Part shown: one piece after another, positions 14,478 through 22,354 of the stretch | Numbering within the stretch: the first letter of the stretch is position 1 | Layout of the letters: the number at the start of each line of letters is the position of its first letter | Origin: Spirochaetaceae bacterium | Lineage (GTDB): Bacteria > Spirochaetota > Spirochaetia > DSM-27196 > PXBQ01 | DNA: 37,124 nucleotides | Reading direction: 5' to 3' | NCBI GenBank assembly: GCA_007695285.1 | Contig: REEC01000062.1 | Span: 1-37,124 of the forward strand | Position numbers and translations under genes: made by a program | Notes under the pieces: model-generated | The model's database searches: none | Told to the model about the DNA's origin: nothing | What the model saw: only the letters and a program-made list of their open reading frames with translations

Positions 14478-15784
14478 GTCAGATTATCCGCGAGAGCGAG
14501 TGGGACCGGCACGGTGTGATCAAACGGATGCTCGACGGTATCACGATCCCCCGGATGGTCCGCGTTCGCCAAAACCTCGATGCGACCAGGATCGAGAGCA
14601 TCCCGGCGACCGTGCGCGCGGAGTTGTCGCGTCCGGAGATCGCGGCGACCGTGCGCTCGGGCATGTCGATCGCGATAACGTGTGGCAGCCGCGGCGTCGC
14701 GAACATCGCCGAGATTACTCGTGAGATCGCGTCGGCTTTGAAGGCGGCCGGCGCGCACCCGTTTGTGTTCCCGGCGATGGGTAGCCACGGTGGTGGGAAC
14801 GCCGAAGGGCAGCTGAAGGTTCTCGCGAACCTTGGCGTAACCGAGGCTTCGGTCGGTGTCCCGATTCGCTCGAGTATGGACGTCGTGCAGATCGGCACGC
14901 TCGAGGACGGTCGGCCGGTCATGATCGACCGTCTCGCGTCGGAGGCCGACGGCATCGTCGTCGTCGGCAGGGTCAAACCACACACTGCGTTCCGCGGACC
15001 GTACGAGAGTGGGCTGTTCAAGATGCTCGCGATCGGGCTCGGGAAGCACCGAGGCGCCGAGATGTGCCACGATCAGGGGTTCGCGCGGATGGCGGAGAAC
15101 GTGCCCGCGTTCGCACGCGCGATTCTGAGAAGCGCGAAGATCCTGTTCGGAGTCGCGATCATCGAGAACGCGCACGACGAGACGTGCCGGATCGTCGCGC
15201 TCGAAAAAGGCCGCATCGAAGCCGACGAGCCCGCGTTGCTCGAAGAGGCACGATCGCGCATGGCGCGCATCGGCGTCTCGAACATCGACGTGATGATCGT
15301 CGACGAGATCGGCAAGAACCATAGCGGCGACGGTATGGATCCGAACATCACCGGGAGCTACAGTACCGAGTACGCGTCCGGGGACCCCGCCGTGAAGCAG
15401 TACGTCGTGCTCGACGTCGACCCCGCGTCGTACGGGAACATCGTCGGCGTCGGTCGTGCGGACTTCACGACGAAACGTGTGTACGACCAGGCTGACTTCG
15501 ACGCGACGTACCCAAACGCGTTGACCGCCAAAGTACCACTCGTCGCGAAGATGCCGATGGTACTCGCGACCGATAAACTCGCGATCCAGGCCGCGATCAA
15601 GATGTGTTCCGAGCTCGGCGGCGACGGCGTCCGTGTCGTCCGGATCCGCAACTCGTCGCACGTCGACGAGATCTTTGTGTCCGAGAGCCTGGTCGCGGAG
15701 ATCGAAAGCAGCGCCGGTATGAAGGTGCTCGAAGCACCCGCCGAGATGCGCTTCGATGAAACCGGCGCGCTGATCCGGACGTGA
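14474..15784 (+). CDS. LarA-like (DUF2088, lactate racemase-domain) protein
   Basis: 436 residues related to the lactate racemase N-terminal domain family. Recognisable stretches are VFPAMGSHGGGNAEGQLKVL, the central VGRVKPHTAFRGPYESGLFK with IGLGKHRGAE, and the C-terminal NSSHVDEIFVSESL. True LarA carries a covalently built nickel-pincer nucleotide on a lysine in the loop between its domains. Whether the lysines here play that part is unclear, and no larB/C/E cofactor genes are in the window. The start is set at the GTG overlapping the leader ORF. It is followed after seven bases by the tartrate dehydratase-like gene. It probably epimerises or racemises a 2-hydroxy acid that feeds the dehydratase (inference). 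Confidence 0.8.
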   Translation: MSQIIRESEWDRHGVIKRMLDGITIPRMVRVRQNLDATRIESIPATVRAELSRPEIAATVRSGMSIAITCGSRGVANIAEITREIASALKAAGAHPFVFPAMGSHGGGNAEGQLKVLANLGVTEASVGVPIRSSMDVVQIGTLEDGRPVMIDRLASEADGIVVVGRVKPHTAFRGPYESGLFKMLAIGLGKHRGAEMCHDQGFARMAENVPAFARAILRSAKILFGVAIIENAHDETCRIVALEKGRIEADEPALLEEARSRMARIGVSNIDVMIVDEIGKNHSGDGMDPNITGSYSTEYASGDPAVKQYVVLDVDPASYGNIVGVGRADFTTKRVYDQADFDATYPNALTAKVPLVAKMPMVLATDKLAIQAAIKMCSELGGDGVRVVRIRNSSHVDEIFVSESLVAEIESSAGMKVLEAPAEMRFDETGALIRT

Positions 15785-15791
15785 GAGCCCG

Positions 15792-16958
15792 ATGAAACTC
15801 GTGAAGATAGAAGAACGCCGTGCTTCGATCGCGTCCGAGATCCGGAACGCGTACATTGATTTCTCGGCGATGGACGTCTCGGTCGTGAAGATCACGACCG
15901 ACGTCGTGATCGACGGCGAACCGGTCGTCGGGTACGGCTTCAACTCGAACGGCCGGTACGCGCAGAGTGGAATCCTCCGTGACAGGATCATCCCTCGGAT
16001 CGAGGGCGCTCCGGCCGAGAGCCTGCTCGACGATACCCGTGAGAACATCGATCCGTCGCGCGTCTGGACCGCGATGATGAAGAACGAGAAACCCGGGGGC
16101 CACGGCGAAAGATCGGTCGCGGTCGGCGTGATCGATATGGCGCTCTGGGACATCGTCGCGAAGGTCGAGCGGCGTCCGTTGTGCGCGGTCCTTGCGCAGA
16201 GGTACGGACGCGGCGCTCCCGACCCGCGCGTTTTTGTGTACGCGGCCGGTGGCTACTACTACCCGGGCAAAGGAATCGACGAGCTGCGCCGCGAGATCGC
16301 GGGTTACCTCGAGCGCGGGTACAGTACCGTGAAGATCAAGATCGGCGGCAGGCCGATCGCCGAGGATATCGAGCGGATCGAAGCCGTCGGTGATCTGCTC
16401 GACGGCGATTTCGGCCGGCTCGCGGTCGACGCGAACGGGAGATTCGATCTCGCGACCGCGGTTCAGTACGCCGAGGCGATCGAACCGTACGGGCTTTTCT
16501 GGTACGAGGAAGCGGGTGATCCGCTCGACTACGAGCTTCAATCGGATCTCGCCGGCCATTACCGGCCGGCCCTCGCGACCGGCGAAAACCTGTTCTCGAT
16601 GCAGGACGCGCGAAATCTGCTCCGGTACGCCGGCATGAGACCCGACCGGGATTATCTGCAGATGGACCCCGCGTTGTCGTACGGATTGGTCGAGTACCTG
16701 AGAACGCTCGACGTGCTCGCCGAACACGGCTGGTCACCGCGCCGGTGTATCCCCCACGGTGGACACCAGTTTGCACTCCATATCGCCGCGGGCATCGGCC
16801 TCGGCGGCAACGAGTCGTATCCGGGGATCTTCGCTCCGTTCGGCGGATTTGCCGACGACACGCCGGTCGAAGACGGGTACGTCGCGCTACCCGATGTGCC
16901 CGGTATCGGGTTCGAGACAAAAGGCGCGCTGATGGATCTATTCCGCCGGCTTTTTTGA
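15792..16958 (+). CDS. D-tartrate dehydratase-like enolase superfamily enzyme
   Basis: 388 residues. Catalytic set: K181-I-K183 on strand 2, metal ligands D213 (VDANGRF), E239 (FWYEE) and E265 (ATGENLF), and H322 in CIPHGGHQFALHIAAG, with the specificity segment AAGGYYYPGKG. The order and wording of these motifs match D(-)-tartrate dehydratase (EC 4.2.1.81), which turns D-tartrate into oxaloacetate. Sulfatase and LarA-like neighbours make a related aldarate or sugar acid an alternative substrate. It starts seven bases after the LarA-like stop with a weak GAGAG SD. Family assignment is firm; substrate is moderate. Confidence 0.88.
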   Translation: MKLVKIEERRASIASEIRNAYIDFSAMDVSVVKITTDVVIDGEPVVGYGFNSNGRYAQSGILRDRIIPRIEGAPAESLLDDTRENIDPSRVWTAMMKNEKPGGHGERSVAVGVIDMALWDIVAKVERRPLCAVLAQRYGRGAPDPRVFVYAAGGYYYPGKGIDELRREIAGYLERGYSTVKIKIGGRPIAEDIERIEAVGDLLDGDFGRLAVDANGRFDLATAVQYAEAIEPYGLFWYEEAGDPLDYELQSDLAGHYRPALATGENLFSMQDARNLLRYAGMRPDRDYLQMDPALSYGLVEYLRTLDVLAEHGWSPRRCIPHGGHQFALHIAAGIGLGGNESYPGIFAPFGGFADDTPVEDGYVALPDVPGIGFETKGALMDLFRRLF

Positions 16959-16968
16959 AGGAGATACG

Positions 16969-18387
16969 ATGGGCAACGCAGCCGTGAAGAGTAAGAACGT
17001 CGTGCTGATCCACTGCCACGACCTTGGCGATTACCTGAGCTGCTACGACGACCGGCACGTGAGCACGCCGAACATCGACCGGCTCGCGTCCGAGGCGACC
17101 GTGTTCGAGGCGTGTTTCGCCGCGACTCCGACGTGCACGCCGAGCCGTGCCTCGATGTTCACCGGACTCTATCCACACAGCCACGGACTGATGGGGCTCG
17201 CGTCGGGCGGCCACTGGCAACTCAACCCGGAGATACCGACGATCGCGTCTCTGCTCGCGGACGCAGGCTACGCGTGCGGCCACCACGGGATCTTTCACAT
17301 CGGAGAGGAACTCGCTTCCTACGGTTTCGAGGAAGGCAGCCTCGAAGCGAAATGTGAGCCGTGCGCGGACAATACGATCGAATTTATCTCGCGCCGGGCG
17401 CACGAAGACGCGCCGTTCTTCGTCTCGGTCGGGTTTCAGCAGCCGCATCTGCCGTGGGGCGCGGTCGATCCCGCGGTCGCCGAAGCCGAGATCGATGTTC
17501 CGTCCTTCATTCCGCGGACCGACGAGACGCGCACGGAGATGGCGCAGTTCTACTCGGACGTGCGGCGCGTCGATACCTGCGTCGGCCGGATCATCGAGGC
17601 GCTCATCCGGTACGGGATTTACGACGAGACAATCGTGATCTTCACCGCCGACCACGGTATCGCGCTGCCACTCGCGAAAGGCACGCTGTACGACGCGGGC
17701 CTGAAGATCCCGTTGATCGTTCGGATGCCGGATCGAGGCGGTGCGGGACGCAGGCCGACCGAGCTCGTCTCGAACGTCGATCTTCTGCCGACGATTCTCG
17801 ACCTGGTCGGCCTCGAGTCGCTCACGCCGGAAAAGCTCGACGGCGTGAGCCTCGCGAGTTTGATCAGCGGTGCAGACGCGAGTGGCCCCGTGCGCGAACG
17901 CGAGTTTGTGTTCGCCGAGCAGTCGTGGCACGATTTCTACGAGCCGATACGCGCGACCCGCGACTCGCGGTTCAAGCTGATTCACAACTTTCGTCCGGGG
18001 ACCGGCGTTCAGATCGCCGGCGACGTGCTTCAAACGCGCGCGGTCGGCGCGATGCGAGGCGAGCTGGTGGATCGTGTGCGCCCGGAGTACGAGCTCTACG
18101 ATCTGGTCAAGGATCCGCGCGAGATCCACAACGTGTACGATGATCAACAGTACCGCGAGACCGCCAAGCGTCTCACGGCGCGACTCGCGCAGTATCTTGA
18201 GGGTTCCGGTGATCCGATCACACGCGGCGACGTTGTGTGCCCACCCGGATACTTCGAGCACTTCTTCATGAAGTCGAACGCGACACCCGGTGGTATACCG
18301 GCCGAAAACGCCGGTGACGGTCTGTTTACGCTTCGGCTTCCACCTCCCGGCGCGCTCGGCCACCGGTGCACGCAGTACCGGGCGTGA
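16969..18387 (+). CDS. Sulfatase (heparan N-sulfatase-like group)
   Basis: 472-residue alkaline-phosphatase-superfamily sulfatase. C56 in TCTPSRASMFTG is the residue converted to formylglycine (C-x-P-S-R signature). Metal ligands come from HCHDLGDY near the N-terminus and FTADHGIALP; HHGIFHIGEE replaces the more common GKWHLG. No signal peptide is seen, so it probably acts in the cytoplasm on imported small sulfated sugars. AAGGAGATACG precedes the ATG, ten bases after the dehydratase gene. It needs a formylglycine-generating or anaerobic maturation enzyme, none of which is in the window. Likely substrate is a sulfated or N-sulfated sugar; the exact one is unknown. Confidence 0.88.
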   Translation: MGNAAVKSKNVVLIHCHDLGDYLSCYDDRHVSTPNIDRLASEATVFEACFAATPTCTPSRASMFTGLYPHSHGLMGLASGGHWQLNPEIPTIASLLADAGYACGHHGIFHIGEELASYGFEEGSLEAKCEPCADNTIEFISRRAHEDAPFFVSVGFQQPHLPWGAVDPAVAEAEIDVPSFIPRTDETRTEMAQFYSDVRRVDTCVGRIIEALIRYGIYDETIVIFTADHGIALPLAKGTLYDAGLKIPLIVRMPDRGGAGRRPTELVSNVDLLPTILDLVGLESLTPEKLDGVSLASLISGADASGPVREREFVFAEQSWHDFYEPIRATRDSRFKLIHNFRPGTGVQIAGDVLQTRAVGAMRGELVDRVRPEYELYDLVKDPREIHNVYDDQQYRETAKRLTARLAQYLEGSGDPITRGDVVCPPGYFEHFFMKSNATPGGIPAENAGDGLFTLRLPPPGALGHRCTQYRA

Positions 18388-18426
18388 GCTACGCGCGCGT
18401 ATGCCGCGGTTCGGCCGCCACTGCGA

Positions 18427-19038
18427 TCACGACGTCTTGCGCGCGAGAAACGTGACCCAGCGGATTCCGTCGCGGTTGACGATGTCGTCGGTCTCTCGGC
18501 GCCAGATCGTCTCGAAACACGCGGCTTGGTGAAGAGACTCCCACTGCGCTGCGGGCAACGTCGTGAAAAACCTGCCGGCCGCGTCGCGGCCGGCACCATC
18601 GAGCCCGTCGCGCCGCGTGTTGACCGAGTACGCAAAGAAACCGCGCGACCGGATCACGCGCGCGATGTCGGCCACGCACTCGGCCGCGTCGCTCTGCGCG
18701 AGGTGCATGAGCACAGCGAAGCTCACCGCGGCGTCGAACGATCCATCGGCGAAAGGCAGTGGCGCGGGTAGAACGTGGTGCGTGATCCGGCCGCGCAGCT
18801 CCGGATGCCGCTCTTCCGCCTCGCGGATCATCGCCCGGCTCCCGTCGACCGCCGTGAATCTGAACCCTTTTGACAAAAACGCCGCACCGTCGCGCCCGCT
18901 CCCGGAACCGACCTCGAGGATGTGCGAGCCGGGCGGGATGTCGTCCCGGATGCGATCGGTGAGCGCCGAAAAATCGGTCTCTTCGTAGCGAGGCGCAATC
19001 TCGTGAGCGTGAGAGTCGTAGAACTCGAGCGTCGACAT
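18427..19038 (-). CDS. SAM-dependent class I methyltransferase
   Basis: 203 residues. The SAM-binding motif I HILEVGSGSGRDGAAF, motif II acidic residue in FTAVDGSRAMI, and a later FADGSFDAAVSFAVLMHL make a Methyltransf_11/25 type fold. The target cannot be read. The ATG at 19038 has no SD; TATACG lies ten bases upstream with GTGACG 17 bases before it, and this -35 overlaps the stop codon of the cyclase gene. The gene is convergent with the sulfatase, leaving a 39-base gap with no clear terminator. Confidence 0.85.
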   Translation of the reverse strand: MSTLEFYDSHAHEIAPRYEETDFSALTDRIRDDIPPGSHILEVGSGSGRDGAAFLSKGFRFTAVDGSRAMIREAEERHPELRGRITHHVLPAPLPFADGSFDAAVSFAVLMHLAQSDAAECVADIARVIRSRGFFAYSVNTRRDGLDGAGRDAAGRFFTTLPAAQWESLHQAACFETIWRRETDDIVNRDGIRWVTFLARKTS

Positions 19039-19048
19039 ATCGCCGGTC

Positions 19049-19077
19049 CGTATATCGCCCGTCCGTTGCGGCGTCAC
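19049..19077 (-). promoter_or_regulatory. Candidate promoter for methyltransferase
   Basis: GTGACG (19077-19072), 17-base spacer, TATACG (19054-19049) on the minus strand. Transcription would start only a few bases before the ATG, so the message is leaderless or nearly so. The -35 contains the TGA stop of the cyclase gene. Confidence 0.4.
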
Positions 19078-20372
19078 TCGAGGCCGAGTCCGGGGAACTC
19101 GTACTCGACGACGGATCCTCGGGCGTGCTGCGTGACGTAACCACGCGCGGTGAGCCTGTCGAGCACGTCCTGGACTTCGTCGAGCTCGAGTTCGGTGCGC
19201 GAGGCGAGCTGTACGACCGTGACCGTACCACCGAGCTCCCGCGCGAGCGCGAGAATCTTCCTCTCGATCACTTTCGGGCGCTCCGCGCGTTCTTTTCCGG
19301 CGTCCGAGGCGATCCGCCGCATCTTTCTCAGTCCCGAGAGAAGGGGAAGAACACCAACAAGGATCATCGGCCACACCATCCAGCCGATCCCAAAAGAGAA
19401 GTACCCGAGCCCGAACGCCGTCCCGAAAACGAGCCCGACCGAAACGTTCTCGACCGCGTCTTTCTTTGCTTTTCTCCGTTTCTTCTCGGCCGCCTCCGCG
19501 CGTCTCGCCGCAGAGCGTCCACCCCCGAGCGATATCTGCACGTCGCCGTCTACCCCGGCTTCGCTCAGTCCGTCTTCGATCTTCCCGATGATGGTGTCTT
19601 TTTTTTCATCCGGAAGTCCTTCCCATTTTGAGATCGCCCGATCCATGACGTGTTCGACGAGCGAGAAGACTTTGCTCTCGATCGTTCTCTCGAGGCTGTC
19701 GCCTCCGTCGGCGGCGTGCCGGTGCGCCATTTTTTCTTTCTCGGCGATCAAGCGTTCCTTCACGCGGTCGAACTCGCGCAGCGCTTCCCGTGGTTTCTCG
19801 TGTGATGCTCGCTCGGCGGCGGTGCCGCGCGCCGGATCTTCATTGCCGGTCTCGAGTTCAAAGAGCTCGACCTTGCGTGAGATGTTTTTGAGCTCTTTCG
19901 CTCCGATGCTTGTGAGGTTCAACCCGAGGTTGTTGCCGACCTGCCGGTAGACGTCTTCGGTGATGCACACGCCGCCGGGACGCGCGAACGGCTGAACGCG
20001 CGCGGCGATGTTGACTCCGTTTCCATAGACGCGACCGCTGTCGCGCCAGATCTCGCCGAGGTGGATGCCGATCCGAAGCCGGAACCGCTCCTCGGACGGT
20101 ACGTCGCGTCCCGCGAGCGTGACCGCGTCTTGAAGGCTCGTCGCGCACGTGACCGCGCTGCGTACGCTCTGAAACAGCACGAAAAGCCCGTCGCCGATCG
20201 CGTCGATAACCTCGCCGTCGGCCGCCTCGATCAGCGGGAGCACGATCTCGTTGTGCCGCTTCAGGACACCGATCGTCCGCTCCTCGTCTTCCTCCATCAT
20301 CCGCGAGTACTCGGCGATGTCGGTGAACATGATCGCGGCCAGTTCGGTTGAGCGAGTCTCGGTCTCGGACAT
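19074..20372 (-). CDS. Class III adenylate/guanylate cyclase with 2TM and winged helix
   Basis: 432 residues. The N-terminal cyclase domain (about 5-165) has metal aspartates in IMFTDIAEYS and AIGDGLFVLF, the RLRIGIHLGEI strand, and YGNGVNIAARVQPFA with the transition-state N and R. This set predicts cAMP synthesis. A charged linker rich in K/E/R follows, then two membrane helices around residues 310-350 (VGLVFGTAFGLGYFSF and WMVWPMILVGVLPLLSGL). A C-terminal segment (KVIERKILALARELGGTV, VVQLASRTELELDEVQDVLD, RLTARGYV) reads as a winged helix. The start at 20372 lacks an SD and follows a TATTAT box by six bases. The architecture is odd: a cytoplasmic cyclase tethered by a hairpin to a possible DNA- or protein-binding wing. 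Confidence 0.88.
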   Translation of the reverse strand: MSETETRSTELAAIMFTDIAEYSRMMEEDEERTIGVLKRHNEIVLPLIEAADGEVIDAIGDGLFVLFQSVRSAVTCATSLQDAVTLAGRDVPSEERFRLRIGIHLGEIWRDSGRVYGNGVNIAARVQPFARPGGVCITEDVYRQVGNNLGLNLTSIGAKELKNISRKVELFELETGNEDPARGTAAERASHEKPREALREFDRVKERLIAEKEKMAHRHAADGGDSLERTIESKVFSLVEHVMDRAISKWEGLPDEKKDTIIGKIEDGLSEAGVDGDVQISLGGGRSAARRAEAAEKKRRKAKKDAVENVSVGLVFGTAFGLGYFSFGIGWMVWPMILVGVLPLLSGLRKMRRIASDAGKERAERPKVIERKILALARELGGTVTVVQLASRTELELDEVQDVLDRLTARGYVTQHARGSVVEYEFPGLGLE

Positions 20373-20378
20373 GGACCT

Positions 20379-20407
20379 ATAATAATGTTTCCGCGTCACG
20401 CAAACAA
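20379..20407 (-). promoter_or_regulatory. Candidate leaderless promoter of cyclase gene
   Basis: TTGTTT (20407-20402), 17 bases, TATTAT (20384-20379), then six bases to the ATG at 20372, all on the minus strand. No SD. Confidence 0.5.
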
Positions 20408-20429
20408 GGCGCTCGCGACGTGGGAGAGC

Positions 20430-21362
20430 CTACACCCCCGGCGGGCAGATCTTGTCGATCGCGCTCAAGGTCGCTGCGTCGAGCTCACCGTCGGCTGCCG
20501 CCGCGTTCGCGCGCGCCTGCTCGGGCGTCTTCATTCCCGGGATCGGGCACGTGACGGCCGGATTCGCGAGTACAAACCGGAGCGCGAATGTCAGCATGTC
20601 CGAGCCTTTCGGCACGAGTGACCGAAGAGCCGCGACCGTGTCGAGTTTGGCCAGGAAGTCTTTGCGCTGATCTCCGTCGGGATTCCACTTCTGGCGGACG
20701 GTGTCCTCGAAGCGCGTCTCGGCGGTGAACTTGTCCACAAGCAGCCCTTGCGCGATCGGGCCCCTGAGCAGCACGCCGATGTTGTTCTCGCGGCAGTACG
20801 GAAGAATGTCCTTCTCCGCGCTGCGGTTCAGAACCGAGTAGTTAATCTGGCACGACGCGCAACCGCCTTCGGCGTCGAGCGCTTTGAGCGACGCGAGATC
20901 GTTCGTCGAGATCGCGTACTCACGGATCTTGCCTTGTTTCTTCAGAAGCTCGAACGCCTCGACGAAGATCTCAGGGTTCTCGGGCGTGCCGACGTGGCAC
21001 TGATACAGGTCGATGTAATCGGTTCCGAGCCGGTACAGGCTCGCGTCGCAACAGTTCGTGATGCTGTAGATCGATTTGAGCTGCGGCGGATCGTTGTACC
21101 GGCGCGCCCAGTTACCGACCTTCGTCGCGATATAAACTTTGGACCGGACGTCTTTGAGCGCTTTTCCGGTGTAGATCTCACTCTGCCCCAGGCCGTACGC
21201 GTCGGCGGTGTCAAAAAGGTTCACGCCCGCGTCGAGCGCCGCGCGAATCGTATCGATCGCCTGCTTCTCTTCGACCGGCCCCCACTGGCCGCCGATGCCC
21301 CAGCATCCCATCGAAACCGCGCTGACGTCCCAACCGGCTTTTCCGAGTTTTCTGTACTTCAT
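20430..21362 (-). CDS. Aldo/keto reductase
   Basis: 310-residue NADPH-dependent AKR. The catalytic tetrad is D51 and Y56 in FDTADAYG, K81 in IATKVG and H123 in LYQCHVG. NADPH contact features near the C-terminus include NPAVTCPIPGMKTPEQ. GGAGGA precedes the ATG at 21362. The group (YajO/Gfo-like, general stress protein 69 class) reduces or oxidises small aldehydes and sugars. It has an unusual number of cysteines (NCCDAS, GGCASCQ). It may belong functionally with the sugar-acid genes and second sulfatase nearby, but it is transcribed separately. Confidence 0.9.
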   Translation of the reverse strand: MKYRKLGKAGWDVSAVSMGCWGIGGQWGPVEEKQAIDTIRAALDAGVNLFDTADAYGLGQSEIYTGKALKDVRSKVYIATKVGNWARRYNDPPQLKSIYSITNCCDASLYRLGTDYIDLYQCHVGTPENPEIFVEAFELLKKQGKIREYAISTNDLASLKALDAEGGCASCQINYSVLNRSAEKDILPYCRENNIGVLLRGPIAQGLLVDKFTAETRFEDTVRQKWNPDGDQRKDFLAKLDTVAALRSLVPKGSDMLTFALRFVLANPAVTCPIPGMKTPEQARANAAAADGELDAATLSAIDKICPPGV

Positions 21363-21436
21363 GATATCGTTCCTCCGTCCTGTCCTTAGGCTACGAATCA
21401 TGGTGCACGCTCGAACGACCAGTGTCAAACGGAGGT

Positions 21437-22165
21437 CTACGGTTGTAACGGTTCCGTTCTAACGCGGCCGAACAGCACTCGGCAGAGTACCAAACGCCAT
21501 CCAACCCAGGAAAGGCTGCGGCGTTTGAGCAGCGAGGACAAACCGAACAGTCCAAACACGACCGGAAACCCTGCAAACAGAAGGAGCTTGCGACCGATCG
21601 GCATGATCTCCCAGAACGCGTGGCGAAAACTCGCCCACGAGCGCTGCAGATCGGCGCGTGGTAATCGCACCCGCGTGCGCCCGGCCGCATCGACTGCGAT
21701 GAGAGTCTCACGGTTGTTCTCGACCCGGTTCTCGAGCTTGCCGTCGTACTCGACCCAGATGTGCGTGAGCGAGATATTCTTCCTGTACGGGATCTCGAGC
21801 GCCTCGAGCAGCGACGCGAATAAAACATACCGGGCCTTGCAGTCCCCGACACCTTTCAGCAGCGCTTCGTCGAGAGTCGGGAAGTACCACGGGGTGTTGT
21901 ACGCGGTCCAGTCGTAGCGGTACGGCAGTTGTTCGTACACAAAAGCCTGGATTTCTGTCGGCGTTGAACCTTCGAGCTCCTGCGCGAGATCGGAAACGAG
22001 AGCCGCGTCGACCGGAGGTTTGTGCAAACGGTACAGACTCGTTATGAGTTCACCGGGATTCGGATACAGCACAAACAGTATCCATGCCAAAAGTAGCGCG
22101 AACCACCACCGGGACATCTTCTTTGAGCGGCCGACCGATTCACGACGACCGAGTCTCCAGTTCAT
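21437..22165 (-). CDS. Membrane-anchored transglutaminase-like protein
   Basis: 242 residues. A hydrophobic segment at about 18-33 (WWFALLLAWILFVLY) anchors the N-terminus. The middle domain has the cysteine-histidine-aspartate triad of the transglutaminase-like superfamily: GVGDCKARYVLFASLL, LTHIWVEYDG and LIAVDAAG. A second hydrophobic stretch near the C-terminus (LLLFAGFPVVFGLFGLSSLL) follows. Such proteins are usually cysteine proteases or cross-linkers on the outer face of the membrane. ATGs at 22165 and 22117 are both possible; I prefer 22165 because TTGACT and GACTTT, 17 bases apart, end six bases before it. No partner gene is recognisable. Confidence 0.8.
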   Translation of the reverse strand: MNWRLGRRESVGRSKKMSRWWFALLLAWILFVLYPNPGELITSLYRLHKPPVDAALVSDLAQELEGSTPTEIQAFVYEQLPYRYDWTAYNTPWYFPTLDEALLKGVGDCKARYVLFASLLEALEIPYRKNISLTHIWVEYDGKLENRVENNRETLIAVDAAGRTRVRLPRADLQRSWASFRHAFWEIMPIGRKLLLFAGFPVVFGLFGLSSLLKRRSLSWVGWRLVLCRVLFGRVRTEPLQP

Positions 22166-22171
22166 GGTGTG

Positions 22172-22200
22172 AAAGTCGCCGATGACGCCGACAAAGTCAA
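22172..22200 (-). promoter_or_regulatory. Candidate leaderless promoter, transglutaminase-like gene
   Basis: TTGACT (22200-22195), 17 bases, GACTTT (22177-22172), then six bases to the ATG at 22165 on the minus strand. The -35 is strong and the -10 weak. No SD is present. Confidence 0.4.
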
Positions 22201-22300
22201 GACATTGTCTTAACAGGATCTTGACAATCGGAATATCGAAAGTCCTTGGTGGGTAGCGAGCCGAGATAAGTCTTCCTGTCACTCATTTGGACGTGCGCGA

Positions 22301-22329
22301 TTTACAGCAAACACGCGATCGGGTAGAAT
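22301..22329 (+). promoter_or_regulatory. Promoter of second sulfatase gene
   Basis: TTTACA, 17-base spacer, TAGAAT, each five of six to consensus. The start codon lies 26 bases beyond the -10 and has GGAG at 22345-22348, so this is a conventional led message. Confidence 0.7.
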
Positions 22330-22354
22330 CGCTAAAACCGCTGCGGAGATTCCA

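Noticed and set aside
14447..18363. Very long minus-strand open frames opposite the LarA-like, dehydratase and sulfatase genes
   Set aside because: They lie antisense to firmly recognised genes, are Arg/Asp/Val-rich as expected from GC-rich shadow frames, and show no family motifs.
18388..18426. Palindrome TACGCGCGCGTA between the convergent sulfatase and methyltransferase genes
   Set aside because: Low-complexity CG repeat without loop or T-run; not convincing as terminator or binding site.
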